Origin: Echiichthys vipera
Taxonomy: Eukaryota > Chordata > Actinopteri > Perciformes > Trachinidae
NCBI GenBank assembly: GCA_963691815.1
Contig: OY829654.1
Coordinates: 1,251,463 to 1,315,462, forward strand
DNA length: 64,000 nucleotides
Direction of reading: 5' to 3'
Part shown: positions 1 through 12,061 of the stretch, piece after piece
How the letters are laid out: every line of letters begins with the position of its first letter
How positions within the stretch are numbered: position 1 is the stretch's first letter
The notes under the pieces: generated by a model
Told to the model about the DNA's origin: nothing
Database searches by the model: none
Seen by the model: the letters and a program-made list of their open reading frames with translations, nothing else
Position numbers and translations under genes: made by a program

Positions 1-1
1 T

Positions 2-100
2 AGACCCTCAGACGCTGAAACTCTCCCCTGATGACATCGACATGAAGATGCAGAAGAAGATCCGCGGGATCAAAACGTCAGAATCAGCTCAGGGTCAAAA
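2..100 (+). CDS. Possible exon fragment of an unknown gene at the window edge
   Basis: Frame 2 reads DPQTLKLSPDDIDMKMQKKI and onward without a stop, with a codon mix that looks coding and unlike the repeats around it. It continues into sequence that looks intronic, and no strong donor is visible. The protein is not recognised. It may be the 3' part of an exon cut by the window start. Confidence 0.25.
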
Positions 101-272
101 CTTCCCACACACACTTTGTGTTGTTGCAATCATCCGTCATCACATAAAAGATGTTAATCCAACTTTTATAGAGCAAAGAAATCTCAGCAACGCAATAAAA
201 CCACAACCACAAAGAAGCTCTTCTGATTCAACCACTTCAAACCAGATAAAAAGGAGTTTGACAGGGAATTAA

Positions 273-278
273 AACACA

Positions 279-320
<42 letters not shown>
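273..320. repeat. CA microsatellite
   Basis: About 48 bp with one CC interruption. Confidence 0.95.
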
Positions 321-322
<2 letters not shown>

Positions 323-505
323 TAGGACAGTAGTAAAAGAGGGTTACGTACTGAATCTCTGAGGCTCCATTTCCATGCTGCTCGCTGCCGAGTCGCTAAA
401 GCAACTGACACCAGAGAGACGGAGAGCGGAGTAATACGCTGCCGAGCTCTCACTCCCCCCAACCCCTGTCTCCCGTCTGAGGATGCCTCTGCAGGATGCT
501 GCCAA

Positions 506-519
506 CCTCTCTCTCTCTC

Positions 520-574
<55 letters not shown>

Positions 575-602
575 CCTCTCTCTCTCTCTCTCCCTCTCTC
601 TC
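506..602. repeat. CT microsatellite
   Basis: CT run with CCC and CA interruptions. Confidence 0.95.
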
Positions 603-703
603 GGTTGCCATGCACACCAGATGTGTACAGACGGTCTTCTGCATGTGTAGTTGTAGCATCACACGACAGATTCTGGTTCACTGTAACGTCGTCCTAAATG
701 ACC

Positions 704-746
704 TCCTTCTTCTTCTTCTTCTTCTTCTTCTTCTTCTTCTTCTTCT
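704..746. repeat. CTT trinucleotide repeat
   Basis: About 14 CTT units; would read as poly-Leu or poly-Glu but there is no supported gene. Confidence 0.95.
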
Positions 747-977
747 ATGCCCTGTGCGTCTTTACTCAACTTTAGCGTTACACAAAGTGTCCAAACGTCC
801 TGTCGTTGAGCTGGAGTCTCAAGATTGGACCTCTTCACATTCACTGGAGTTCTGGACGGGAGGATGTGATAAAACTAAAATGCAACGTTCTCTTCCCATG
901 AGGCACTGGAATAATTATTAGGCAATTATGGAAACAGCACGTTTTTAAAACTCATCTGCAGCTGCAATAACATCTAT

Positions 978-1575
978 GGGCGCACTCAAGCTGTCCTTCC
1001 GTCCCGTGCCCCGTGCTTTAGGGTCCTTGTCCCCCCCTCCAGGCCCGTTTGTACTCTCACTACTTGGGCCTCGGAGAATGCTTCTTGCTGCCTATACGTC
1101 ATCACGCCGTAACACGTCACACGCATTGATGACGTCATGGCGATGCGTGGCTTTGTTTCCAGATCTTTCCGTAGACCTCGGAGTTTTTGTGCGTCTTGTC
1201 GACTGTTTTTGAATCTTTTCATCGACCAAAATCTGCAGTAAACACTCCACCTCCGCATCACACCAACGTGAACCTTTCACCGCCATTGTTTGAAATGTCC
1301 GCGCATGGTCCCTCCTTCTTTTTTCTACGTCCCAACAGGCGCACAGGAAATGACCTCAGAACCGCCGTAGACCTCGTGCTCGTACACGTGCGCACGCTCG
1401 TGCTCGTACACGTGCAAACGTGCTTTACTAAAGCCCACCTCTCCCAAACGGGCCGTGGACGGCAAGCGTGCCACTCCTAGACGCGGTACGGTTGCACTCA
1501 CACTGGTCAAAGGAACCAGACTTTAGCCGTGAAACGTGCTGGGGCACGGTACGGAGGTACAGTGGGAGTGCGCCC
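978..1575 (-). mobile_element. PIF/Harbinger-like MITE with Myb/SANT coding start, full length (copy A)
   Basis: About 598 bp, with ends GGGCGC...GCGCCC and TAT on both sides as a possible 3-bp target duplication. The minus strand holds ATGGCGGTGAAAGG and a Myb/SANT-like start with SRWCDAEVECLLQI. This copy keeps VDEKIQKQ after a one-base difference from the others. It contains a full CRE palindrome (TGACGTCA) and two CACGTG E-boxes. Family assignment (PIF/Harbinger) is inferred from the 3-bp target sites and the Myb-like domain. Confidence 0.75.
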
Positions 1576-2096
1576 TATATCACTGTTGAAGACAACGCCA
1601 CAGTGGTTAGGACATATTTTAACACCTGAGCCTGTAAATGAGAGTCAGACAGAGACGGAGTAAGAAGAGGAAGAGATGAAAGAGAAAGAAAAGAATAATG
1701 AGGAAGACCAACAGCACGAAGCCCAGCTAGAGTCCACTAGAGGCTGTAATGATCGTTATAACCCACAATATAAAAGTGTGGGAAAGAATAAAGAACAGAG
1801 TGATCAGGATTCTCCTCTCAGACCGGGTCCACACTGTGGCCCTCCTGATGTGGGCCGAGCTAATCAGGGTCAGGGCCGGTCTATCAGGAGAAGAGAGCGA
1901 CACATGAGGCCGCGTCAACACATGAGGCCGCGCCCCCGAGTCGGTGCAAACAAACTGCCGGCTCTGACTGGAGCTAAATCCAAACCCCGCCGTAATCTGT
2001 CCTGGTTTCAACTGTTTCACGTGAACGGCCTGGAAACCTGCTGCGATCACCGACGTGAGTCAGGCAGACGGACATAGGAGAAGTGGGTAAAGGGGA

Positions 2097-2230
<134 letters not shown>

Positions 2231-4059
2231 ACAGCATCTCTCTGACATCATTCTATCAGGAAAGATGGAAATATTACTCGTATTTCCTCAAATGTAATTG
2301 AATTTATTTTTACGAACTCCTGTTTTTTCGTATTAGCACTTTCAAAACACTGAGGTCACCCCCCCCCCCCCCCCCAGGCGAGGGGGCGTGGCCTTTTCAC
2401 GTGACGTGGGGTTGCGTTCTTCGATAACACCGTGCGGTTCCAGCCCGCGCTCTGGTTCTCTCCATCCTCGCAGCACCGCGTTCCTGTTCCTGGCCTCGGC
2501 CCTGTTACTAACAGATGTTTACACCGTTAACACCTCACACTCATCACAGATGCACTCAACCATCTGCTGACACAATAACACCGACCGACCGACTGTACGT
2601 AGCGTTGCATCACTGAACATATGTATTGCCCACTGGGCGCCCCGTACAGACACAGGAAAGGTGCAGTCAAGGCACAACAGCCAGATGGGGAAGTAAAAGC
2701 AGGACATGGGGTTGAATTGGAGTTTGAACCGGTTGATAAAGGGAAATAAGTGAGTTATGAACGTACGTACAGCTGCACATCAAGGCAGGTCAGTGCACCT
2801 AACAGCTAATCAGTGTATGATCCTACTTCTGCATCACTTGAATATCCACTAAGGACCTTTTATCGTATTCATAGGAAACATTTCTTATTGTGAATTTGTC
2901 CTGAAAGATCTAAATTTAAATGTTTCTTCTGAATTTGTTGTCGCTCCGTCGAGTGTGAAATAGTGAGAATCAAACGCTGCACTGAAGCAACATAAACTCA
3001 GTTATGTTGTGTTGTGAGATGAGAGAGCACACAGGCGTGTATACACACACACTCTTAGGGTGCTGGGGTATGAAATGACAGTGTTTCCATGGCAGGATGT
3101 CACACAGACCTGAAAACAGAGCTTTTTCTCCCCCGATGCTCCAATTAAACCATTTCCCTGCCTGATTCAGTTTCCTGTGATTTTTTTCAACAAACACCTG
3201 CAGGTTCCCAGAGCGAGCAGCTTCAAGCTGCAGTCGGGAAGTCTGGCAGATGGAGTCAACTCAAATTTTGAATGTTTTCAACTCTCACGCCCCTCCCCCT
3301 TTACCACCTCCCTCCTCCCTCCCTCCCATCGAGTGCTCGTCAGTGCACGTGCACCAGATTCCTGTGAACGCGCCCGTGTCTTCTCTCTCTCTTGATAAAC
3401 AGCACGGAGTACACGCTACCTGGAGGTAGACTGGCTAACTTACTCATAGATAGCAACTGCTAACGTCATTTAGTGTATGCTAGCTTGGGGCGTGTGTCTG
3501 TGATATTGTTATATGATCGAGGGGGGAGGGGGGGATCTGCAATGTGTGCACAAACTGTGAACTGTGCTGAGTGGACAGGATGATACGGGCGAAACAAACA
3601 GCTTCTAAGTGCACGTAGAGAACCAGATGATTTCTGTTCTATCAGCATCAGGAAAGGCATTGTCCGCAGGGCCAGCTGGAGTAAATCTAGCTTGAGGTGA
3701 CTTTACTGCAGACGGAGTATGCAGTGATATGGACACATAAACAAGCAGACCCATACAACATCAGACTTGTTTGGTGACGGCTCCCCTCCTGTTAATGATT
3801 GAGCTCATGAGCTCTACACTCGAGCAGTCCGATCGAGCCGCAGGAAGAGGCTCTGAAGCCTATCTGCACACCTCGAGGGTTGTCCAGAAGCCAATGAGCC
3901 GCCACTGTTCAGTCAATAACACTCTGCTGGCATCAGAGCAGACGGACTGATGCAGGACCGCCGAGAGACCAGTGTAGAGCTGTATGATGAACAGCGGGGG
4001 AGCGTAACTATGTTCCCCAGTCTCATACAAACCAATGTTCCCCACTTTTCACAGAAAGC
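2231..4059. other. Non-coding spacer, nothing recognised
   Basis: Ordinary-looking sequence with a poly-C run near 2360 and AT-rich parts. No supported gene or named repeat. Confidence 0.5.
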
Positions 4060-4536
4060 AGAATGCTTCTTGCTGCCTATACGTCATCACGCCGTAACAC
4101 GTCACACGCATTGATGACGTCATGGCGATGGGTGGCTTTGTTTCCAGATCTTTCCGTAGACCTCGGAGTTTTTGTGCGTCTTGTCGACTGTTTTTGAATC
4201 TTTTCATCGACCAAATCTGCAGTAAACACTCCACCTCCGCATCACACCAACGTGAACCTTTCACCACCATTGTTTGAAATGTCCGCGCATGGTCCCTCCT
4301 TCTTTTTTCTACGTCCCAACAGGCGCACAGGAAATGACCTCAGAACCGCCGTAGGCCTCGTGCTCGTACACGTGCGCACGCTCGTGCTCGTACACGTGCA
4401 AACGTGCTTTACTAAAGCCCACCTCTCCCAAACGGGCCGTGGACGGCAAGCGTGCCGCTCCTAGACGTGGTACGGTTGCACTCACACTGGTCAAAGGAGC
4501 CAGACTTTAGCCGTGAAGCACAGGGTTAGTGCGCCC
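4060..4536 (-). mobile_element. Harbinger-like MITE, truncated at one end (copy B)
   Basis: Same family as 978-1575, starting inside the element at AGAATGCTTCTTGC and keeping the GCGCCC terminus followed by TTA. It carries the CRE palindrome and E-boxes. Confidence 0.75.
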
Positions 4537-5406
4537 TTAGTGTCGCTGCCTGCAGACACCATGCTCGCGCTCACCTACGCCTACTCCGCTACGGCCAAAG
4601 CCCCACCTGCTGCGACAGCTGCCACCACAGCTTTACTGCCTCTCCTCTTGTCTGGCAGCCTCCATGCTCTGATTCCACCTTTGTTGAAGCAGGACTTTCC
4701 TCTAATTCATCTCATCCCGAGGTAAATATCAACCCTTTCTTAAAATCAACAAGCTGAAGAGATGTACGTAGGGTCATGGTGGATGGCTTTCTATCTTTCT
4801 TTTCAAATGTTTTCCCAGCTTTGTTTAAGCTGCACTTCATGTATCCCCTAAATTGGCTTAGATGCAGTGCAGTGGGCCGGAGGGGACACGGATTAGGTCT
4901 TGGTTAGCTTCAGCTCCGATTGAGCGGCCAGATGTAACCTGAGTGAGCGCGGAGGGTGGAGAACTGCATTAAGACATTGATTTATTCATTGGAGTGGGGA
5001 GGGGGCTTTTCTGGCTCAGGTCCACACACACACACACACACACATTCCTTTTGAGGATGAAAACTCATTTTCAGCTGCACTCATCAGGTGTCATCAGGTT
5101 TCCCTTCATTATCATTCGCTTGTATTCGTCCTCACTAATAGTTCTGCGCGCTCCTTTCTGCACAGACTCTCCCTGGCAACGTCTTTGCTCAGGTTCGCCT
5201 TGTTTCACTTGCTCCCGCAGATGAAGGTCGAGGCTGCAGGATTGTTTTCAGTTCCTTCTGATATCTTTCTCTCTGGCGTTCTGTCCTCATTGCCACTGTT
5301 TCTCTGTACATCTGACGTTTGGAAAGGAAAAGGACGACTGTGGCTAACTGTTCCAAGATGCTGGATTACACCTACCTACCATCTAATGCCCACCCCTGAG
5401 GGCAAT

Positions 5407-5552
5407 TCAGGTCCTGGAGAGCCGCTGTCCTGCATGTTTTAGGTTCCTCCCTACCCTAACACACCTGAGTGTGACTCAGATCATGAGACTCAGGTGTGTT
5501 GGAGCAGAGAGAAACCTGAAACATGCAGGACAGGACATGCCACCCCTGGATT
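5407..5552. mobile_element. Short hAT-type inverted-repeat MITE
   Basis: Left half GTCCTGCATGTTTTAGGTT and right half AACCTGAAACATGCAGGAC are inverted around ACTCAGGTGTGTT. The pattern matches the common teleost hAT MITEs that carry CTGTCCTGCA and ACACACCTGA. Confidence 0.6.
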
Positions 5553-5584
5553 AGATGGTAGGTAGGTGAAAGGTAGCTAGTCTA

Positions 5585-5720
5585 ACCATTCACACCACAT
5601 TCAAACAGCAATTTGAGGTTGGGGTCCCCGCGAACACTTTGACATGCAAACTGGAGGAGCTGGGAATCAAACCACTGATTGAACGAATGAAGGATGACCC
5701 GCTCTCCCTCTGAGCCACAG
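5585..5720 (-). mobile_element. tRNA-derived SINE fragment
   Basis: On the minus strand, GTGGCTCAGAGGGAGAGCGG followed by a B-box-like GGTTTGATTCCC gives the tRNA-like head of a teleost SINE. It is degenerate. Confidence 0.55.
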
Positions 5721-5966
5721 CTGATCCTAACCCATCTAACCTCGCTGTCTCACGCGTAGAGCTAAGGAGCAGCGGGGGCCGAGCCTTCGCTGTCACAGCC
5801 GCCAAACTGTGGATCAGAAAACCCCCGCAGTGACACGTGGAAGCTCCGCCTTGGCAACGACCCGGGCGTGGAGATGTGGCGTTCCCGTTGACTCTCTCTC
5901 TCTGCAGCTCGTTGTTCAAACACCCGTTTGTGAACTTGTTCCTCTACTGTGGCCGTCGAGCTTTAA

Positions 5967-6563
5967 GGGCGCACTCCCACTGTTCCTCCGTACCGTGCCC
6001 CAGCACGTTTCACAGCTAAAGTCTGGTTCCTTTGACCAGAGTGAGTGCAACCGTACCACATCTGGGAGCGGCACGCTTGCCGTCCACGGCCCGTTTGGGA
6101 GAGGTGGGCTTTAGTAAAGCACGTTTGCACGTGTACGAGCACGAGCGTGCACACGTGTACGAGCACGAGGCCTACGGCGGTTCTGAGGTCATTTCCTGTG
6201 CGCCTGTTGGGACGTAGAAAAAAGAAGGAGGGACCATGCGCGGACATTTCAAACAATGGCGGTGAAAGGTTCAGGTTGGTGTGATGCGGAGGTGGAGTGT
6301 TTACTGCAGATTTGGTCGATGAAAAGATTCAAAAACAGTCGACAAGACGCACAAAAACTCCGAGGTCTACGGAAAGATCTGGAAACAAAGCCACGCATCG
6401 CCATGACGTCATCAATGCGTGTGACGTGTTACGGCGTGATGACGTATAGGCAGCAAGAAGCATTCTCCGAGGCCCAGGTAGTGTGAGTACAAACGGGCCT
6501 GGAGGGGGGGACAAGGACCCTAAAGCACGGCGCACGGGACGGAGGCACAGTGGGAGGGCGCCC
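5967..6563 (+). mobile_element. Harbinger-like MITE, full length, coding start on + (copy C)
   Basis: 597 bp with GGGCGC...GCGCCC ends, flanked by TAA on the left and TGA on the right. The + strand has ATG at 6256 with a 76-codon frame (WCDAEVECLLQIWSMKRF) that diverges after the helix start because of a frameshift relative to copy A. Non-autonomous: no transposase is visible. Confidence 0.8.
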
Positions 6564-7062
6564 TGAGGCATCTGCTATTTGTGTTTTCTTCAGTGCAGTT
6601 CGAGTTGAAGTGAAGTTTCTCTCTCACTCCAAACTTTCTTCCTGCTGCTCCGTCTCCGTGTGCAGCTGCAGGTTTCTCTGCTCGCAGCTTGTGATCTGCA
6701 GAATCTGATTCTCTCTTCGGGGCGTTTGTGTTCAGTCGTCCTCAGTTGTTTTTATAAGTTCATGTTTAAATGTTGGATGTTCAGTGGAACAGCAGACACA
6801 CACACACACGCCCAGAGCGCGCCCTCCCACGGCTGTCAGGGAGGAAATAACGAACACGTGAACTCATATATTGTAATATATAAGTCGCCCTGTGTGACTT
6901 AAGGTCCAGGAAATACATTATTAATCATTTTATCTCCAGTGCACAGAGAGACGCTTCACTTCGCTTCAACATCTCTAAAGCTCACAGTTCTTTAAAAAAA
7001 TGATATCACCCTGCAAGAGAATGTCATGCACTCTTTCGCTTTGTGCATCGTGTGTACATATA

Positions 7063-7063
<1 letters not shown>

Positions 7064-7125
<62 letters not shown>
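7064..7125. repeat. CA microsatellite
   Basis: About 31 pure CA units. Confidence 0.97.
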
Positions 7126-7127
<2 letters not shown>

Positions 7128-7258
7128 CAGCCGAGGCTTGGTTGCATCCAGTAACCAAGGACTGATAAAGGCGCCGGTGCAGCTGAGGACAGGTCCCTCC
7201 TCTCTGCTCCAGTTAGAGCTGCTGCCTCTCCCCTCCAGCTCCAGAGAACGCTGCAGAC

Positions 7259-8072
7259 ATCTCCTCCTCTCTCCACCTCTCTCCTCCTCTCTCCACCTCT
7301 CTCCACCTCTCTCCACCTCTCTCCATCTCTCTCCTCCTCTCTCTCCTCCTCTCCTCCTCTCCTCCTCTCTCCACCTCTCTCCTCCTCTCTCCTCCTCTCT
7401 CTACCTCTCTCCACCTCTCTCCTCCTCTCTCCACCTCTCTCCTCCTCTCTCCACCTCTCTCCTCCTCTCCTCCTCTCTCTCCACCTCTCTCCACCTCTCT
7501 CCTCCTCTCTCCACCTCTCTCCACCTCTCTCCTCCTCTCCTCCTCTCTCCACCTCTCTCCACCTCTCTCCTCCTCTCTCCTCCTCTCCTCCTCTCTCCAC
7601 CTCTCTCACTCTCTCTCCACCTCTCTCCACCTCTCTCCACGTCTCTCCTCCTCTCTCCTCCTCTCTCCACCTCTCTCACTCTCTCTCCACCTCTCTCCAC
7701 CTCTCTCCACGTCTCTCCACGTCTCTCCTCCTCTCTCCTCCTCTCACCCTCTCTCTCCACCTCTCTCCACCTCTCTCCACGTCTCTCCTCCTCTCTCCTC
7801 CTCTCTCCACCTCTCTCCTCCTCTCTCCTCCTCTCCTCCTCTCTCCACCTCTCTCCTCCTCTCACCCTCTCTCTCCACCTCTCTCTCCTCCTCTCTCTCC
7901 ACGTCTGTCCTCCTCTCTCCACCTCTCTCCACGTCTCTCCTCCTCTCTCCACCTCTCTCCTCCTCTCTCCTCCTCTCTCCTCCTCTCTCTACCTCTCTCT
8001 CCACCCCTCTCCTCCTCTCTCCTCCTCTCTCCTCCTCTCTCCACCTCTCTCCTCCTCTCTCCTCCTCTCTCA
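7259..8072. repeat. 0.8-kb polypyrimidine tract (CTCTCTCCACCTCTCTCCTC type)
   Basis: About 810 bp of C/T broken mainly by A in CCACCTCT units. Long apparent frames on both strands here are low-complexity. It directly follows a CA tract and about 130 bp of ordinary sequence. Confidence 0.95.
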
Positions 8073-8399
8073 CTCTCCTGTTATTCTCTTGTTGTTCTAT
8101 ATTTCATGTCTGACCGTGCTTTAGTCCTTTTGCCATCTGTTTATTAAAGGATCCCCATTAGCCTAAGCCATAGAGATTCTCCCTGGGCTCCTTATTCCAA
8201 CAACCTGACAGTAAAAATACATTTACACAATAGCTTACAGTGCATTTAACATGTGAAATGCATAAATAAAAACAACAGCTTTAACCATAAACCGTGAGTA
8301 AACCACTGAAAAAGTGCATCTACACCCTCTTTTTTTTAAGGATATTTTACTTTTGTGGTAATTCGTTCCAAATATGAGTTCTTGCAAATATTAGTTCTT

Positions 8400-8545
8400 G
8401 CAAATATTAGTTCTTGCATGCAATTTTATTTATAATATCAAATCATAACAGCAGTTATCTCAGGACACTTTACAGAGCAGGTAAAAACCAAACACTCTAT
8501 GACTTATTCATGATTTACAGAGACCCAACAATTCCCCCGTAGAGT
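8400..8545 (+). repeat. Dispersed teleost repeat (TTATCTCAGGACACTTTACA family)
   Basis: Shares TTATCTCAGGACACTTTACA and GAGCAGGTAAA with 41274-41390. The tail GAGACCCAACAATTCCCCC is also echoed at 11750-11780. Confidence 0.55.
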
Positions 8546-8817
8546 ACGGTGGTGATGAAAACCTTCACTATAACAGACAGGAACGTCAGACAGACCCAGC
8601 TCTGTGGAGGACGCACATCTGTCTTGACCATGCTCTTGCATGAGTGTGCACAGTATCACTCTTACCTGCCTTCCTGTTATCATGTTTCTGCACAGAATTA
8701 CAAAAAAATGTTCTCTCAGGGACTCAGGTCTGTGCGTTTCTCACTGCGCTGCTTAAAAATGTCCCACTGTTGAAGGCCGGCCCCTTTCCCACATGGAGCC
8801 ACGGTCGGCTGGACTCC

Positions 8818-9007
8818 AGTACACGTGCGCACGCTCGTGCTCGTACACGTGCAAACGTGCTTTACTAAAGCCCACCTCTCCCAAACGGGCCGTGGACGGC
8901 AAGCGTGCCGCTCCTAGACGTGGTACGGTTGCACTCACACTGGTCAAAGGAACCAGACTTTAGCTGTGGAACCTGTTTGGGCACAGAGGGACAGTGGGAG
9001 TGCGCTC
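8818..9007 (-). mobile_element. Harbinger-like MITE fragment (copy D)
   Basis: Terminal 190 bp of the family, from the E-box region to GCGCTC followed by TTTA. The Myb portion is missing. Confidence 0.65.
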
Positions 9008-9466
9008 TTTATTTAATTCCTGACAACACTGTTCTGGATTACACTGGTGACCCGTCACTCCTCAGGGACTTCAAACCACATTGTGGAGTTTGGATCTTAC
9101 CTTAAACACTTTAAACCCACAAAACACATGAAGACACAATCATTTGCTCCTCTGGTAGAATTTGCCCGCAGCCTTTGACGCTGCGTGCAGGTTAGAGCCC
9201 GGTCACCCTGTGCCTCATCATACATGCTCTTTAATATTGCATGATATCATCTTCATTATCCCCCAGTATCCGCTCACACCTCGCCACCACTCGCTCCACG
9301 TTACGCACATAAAGATATTCTGTGTGCTGTATAATTCATTGGTACCGTGTGTGACAGTTGGTAAATGGCAATGAGCGAGCCAGAGGTGCTATCGCTGCTA
9401 ATTGCTTTGGAAAGATAATGAGAGTCAATGTAAGGAGAGCCCTCCTTTGGGGGTGTATTTAAGTGT

Positions 9467-9467
<1 letters not shown>

Positions 9468-9520
<53 letters not shown>
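9468..9520. repeat. CA microsatellite
   Basis: About 26 pure CA units. Confidence 0.97.
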
Positions 9521-9522
<2 letters not shown>

Positions 9523-9835
9523 CATGAGGGGATAATCTTAATGTGGCCCTGCGCGCTGACTCCAGAGAACCAGTTCAAACGTGTGTAACACGTATTCACA
9601 AAGACACATTAATACAAATATCTGCACAGTCAAAGGGCGCAAACACAACTCTCTTCATGCAGCGGTGAAAGGTGCGATGGCAGGATATTAACTTTTAAGA
9701 AGCGTTAAATACATTTTATCGTTGCATTTTGGTTTTTAAAAGTGAAAGTCTGGTGTAAAAATCATCCCAGGCGCTTTTTTTGGCAAATACACCCAGAAAA
9801 TAATCCTTCAAGACCATTTTTCATCGTGTACGAAC

Positions 9836-10090
9836 TAACGGAGAAAGCCGGGAGAGATGCTAACAGCCAGATGTGGCTAACAGTGGTTAGCTTGAGGCGG
9901 TGAAGGCATTCAAAGGTCTTTTTTAACCACTAATGCTGCTGAAAATAACATCAAACCTCTGCAGCAGCATGAGAAGAGTCCCTACACACACAACAAAGCA
10001 GCAACAGCGTCGTTAGTGAAGCCAGAGTTTATTAAAGAGTGTTTTAAAGACTTACCTACTGGCCCCTGTACCAGCTCCTCTCATAGTAAA
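9836..10090 (+). mobile_element. Palindromic dispersed repeat family, left arm
   Basis: Runs from GCTAACAGCCAGATGTGG to CTCATAGTAAA. Its reverse complement lies at about 10516-10765, so the two make a large inverted repeat of about 245-bp arms around a 430-bp centre. Other copies: 18247-18500, 25528-25765 and 45905-46215. No coding capacity was seen. Confidence 0.65.
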
Positions 10091-10494
10091 CAGACACGGT
10101 GATCCCTCTGCCTGAGCGTCTCCGTCTGCGTCTCTGTGCCAGATCCAGAACAATAATCCACCGGTGTATCAGAGCAGCTCATCGTCCCTCAGTGGAGCCG
10201 ATGAAAAGGTTTCTGGGTCGTCAGCTTTCATTTTTGTTTCACAGCCGAACACGAACCGTTCTGTGTCTCTTCACTTCAAGCTGCAGGCGAGTCGTCTTTC
10301 CCCGTGCGTCTTAAGGCAACAACAGCAACACGCCCCCTGACCCCTGACCCCTGACCCCTGGACCCTGAGATCTGCGTAATGTCTCAGTGCTGCAGGAACG
10401 ATGCTGTCTGGGACTTTTCCAAACCTTTTACCACCTATTATGAACTCATATTTCATTAAAACTGCCACAAACCACTGGAACAAAGCACCAATGT

Positions 10495-10765
10495 TCTCCT
10501 TCCACTGTAATGGACTTTACTATGAGAGGAGCTGGTACAGGGGCCAGTAGGTAAGTCTTTAAAACACTCTTTAATAAACTCTGGCTTCACTAACTACGCT
10601 GCTGCTGCTTTGTTGTGTGTGTAGGGACTCTTCTCATGCTGCTGCAGAGGTTTGCTGTTATTTTCAGCAGCATTAGTGGTTAAAAAAGACCTTTGAATGC
10701 CTTCACCGTGCTGCCCCGAGCTAATCACTGTTAGCCATGTCCGGCTGTTAGCGACTCTCTAGATC
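10495..10765 (-). mobile_element. Palindromic dispersed repeat family, right arm
   Basis: Inverted match to 9836-10090, extended by CCACTGTAATGGACTT, which other copies also carry. It ends near GTTAGCGACTCTC. Confidence 0.65.
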
Positions 10766-10767
10766 GG

Positions 10768-11050
10768 GGTGCCCAGTCCTGCTCCTAGAGGGCCCCTGTC
10801 CTGCATGTTTTAGGTTTCTCTCTCTGCTCTAACACACCTGAGTCTAACGATGTGCTCGTTATCAAGCATCTGAAGCTCGTCACAGGTTTGAAACTCGTTA
10901 GACTCAAGTGTGTCGGAGCAGAGAGAGACCTAAAACCTGCAGGACAGGGGCCCTCTAGGAGCAGGACCGGGGCCCTCCAGGAGCAGGACCGGGGCCCTCC
11001 AGGAGCAGGACAGGGGCCCTCCAGGAGCAGGACAGGGGCCCTCCAGGAGC
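10768..11050. mobile_element. hAT-type MITE with expanded right end
   Basis: Begins GGGGTGCCCAGTCCTGCTCC and has an inverted right half. The right terminus (GGGCCCTCCAGGAGCAGGAC, 20 bp) is repeated about five times in tandem at 10950-11050, an unusual terminal amplification. Confidence 0.6.
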
Positions 11051-11646
11051 CCTGCTCCAGAAAATCTCCATTAATAGTTGAAACACGAGAAGAATTGTCT
11101 CAATGGCTCATTTAATGTGTATTAAACGATGCTTTTACACTGGAAATTAAACTTTAATGTATTGAATTAATATGATGCATTCTCCAAATCAATGATTTCC
11201 AGTCCTTTAAGCCTGTAACCTTTAAAGATGATCAGTGTTTACGGGCACGGCTGGGTTAAACCACCGCAGACACACAGGCTCGGCTGATACCTGACAGAGC
11301 ATGTTATTATATTTAATGCCATAAAGCAGCGGCGGCCATTAGAGGACCTCGACAGTGAAAGGGCAATTTTGGTATATATATAAACCTGGAACCAATTTCC
11401 CCGTGTGTGTGTGTCTGAGTGACTAACAGGGACAGCATTTTGGAAAACTGGGTCAGAACTGAGCGAGAGCGCTGCAGCCAAGAACCGTGCTGCAACGTGA
11501 CCCAACGGGGCGACTGCGCAGTGTCAAATACACGTCTACTGAAAGCGTTTGGTCTCCTCACTGACAGGTTCGTGTTGTTATCATACGTGTCCCTCTGAAA
11601 TCTCTTGAGTTGACTTGTTGCTGGATGACGGCATTGTGCAACTCGA

Positions 11647-11682
<36 letters not shown>

Positions 11683-11814
11683 CGCCAGCAGGGGGAGTTT
11701 GATGTGAATTGTGGCTCTGATGTTATCTGAAATATAATATATAATATCAGAGACCCCTCAATTTCCCCATGAGCAGCAACGAGTCACACTATCTATAATA
11801 ATATTAAATAATAT

Positions 11815-12061
11815 TATCTCATCTCAGCAACTGCTGGACAGCAGCTCCAGCAGTGGGACCCCAAACTTCCCTTTCCCGGGCCACATTAACCAGCTCTAAC
11901 TGGGGGATCCTGAGGCGTTCCCAGGCCAGTGTGGAGATCTAATCTCTCCACCTGGTCCTGGGTCTTCCCCGAGGCCTCCTCCCAGCTGGACGTGCCTGGA
12001 ACACCTCCCTAGGGAGGCGCCCAGGGTTCATCTTTACCAGATGATCCTGAACCACCTCAAC
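11815..12061 (-). mobile_element. LINE 3' tail fragment
   Basis: Reverse-complement match to the tail at 14990-15210 (CCAGCTGGGAGGAGGC region). It joins MITE copy E abruptly at its truncated side. Confidence 0.65.

Noticed and set aside
6256..6486. Intact Myb/SANT gene in the MITEs
   Set aside because: The frame breaks after the first helix region in every copy; only a 5' coding remnant remains.
7064..8124. Frames of 374 codons (+) and up to 188 codons (-) rich in Ser/Leu/Pro or Glu/Arg
   Set aside because: Low-complexity reading of the polypyrimidine tract, open on both strands.
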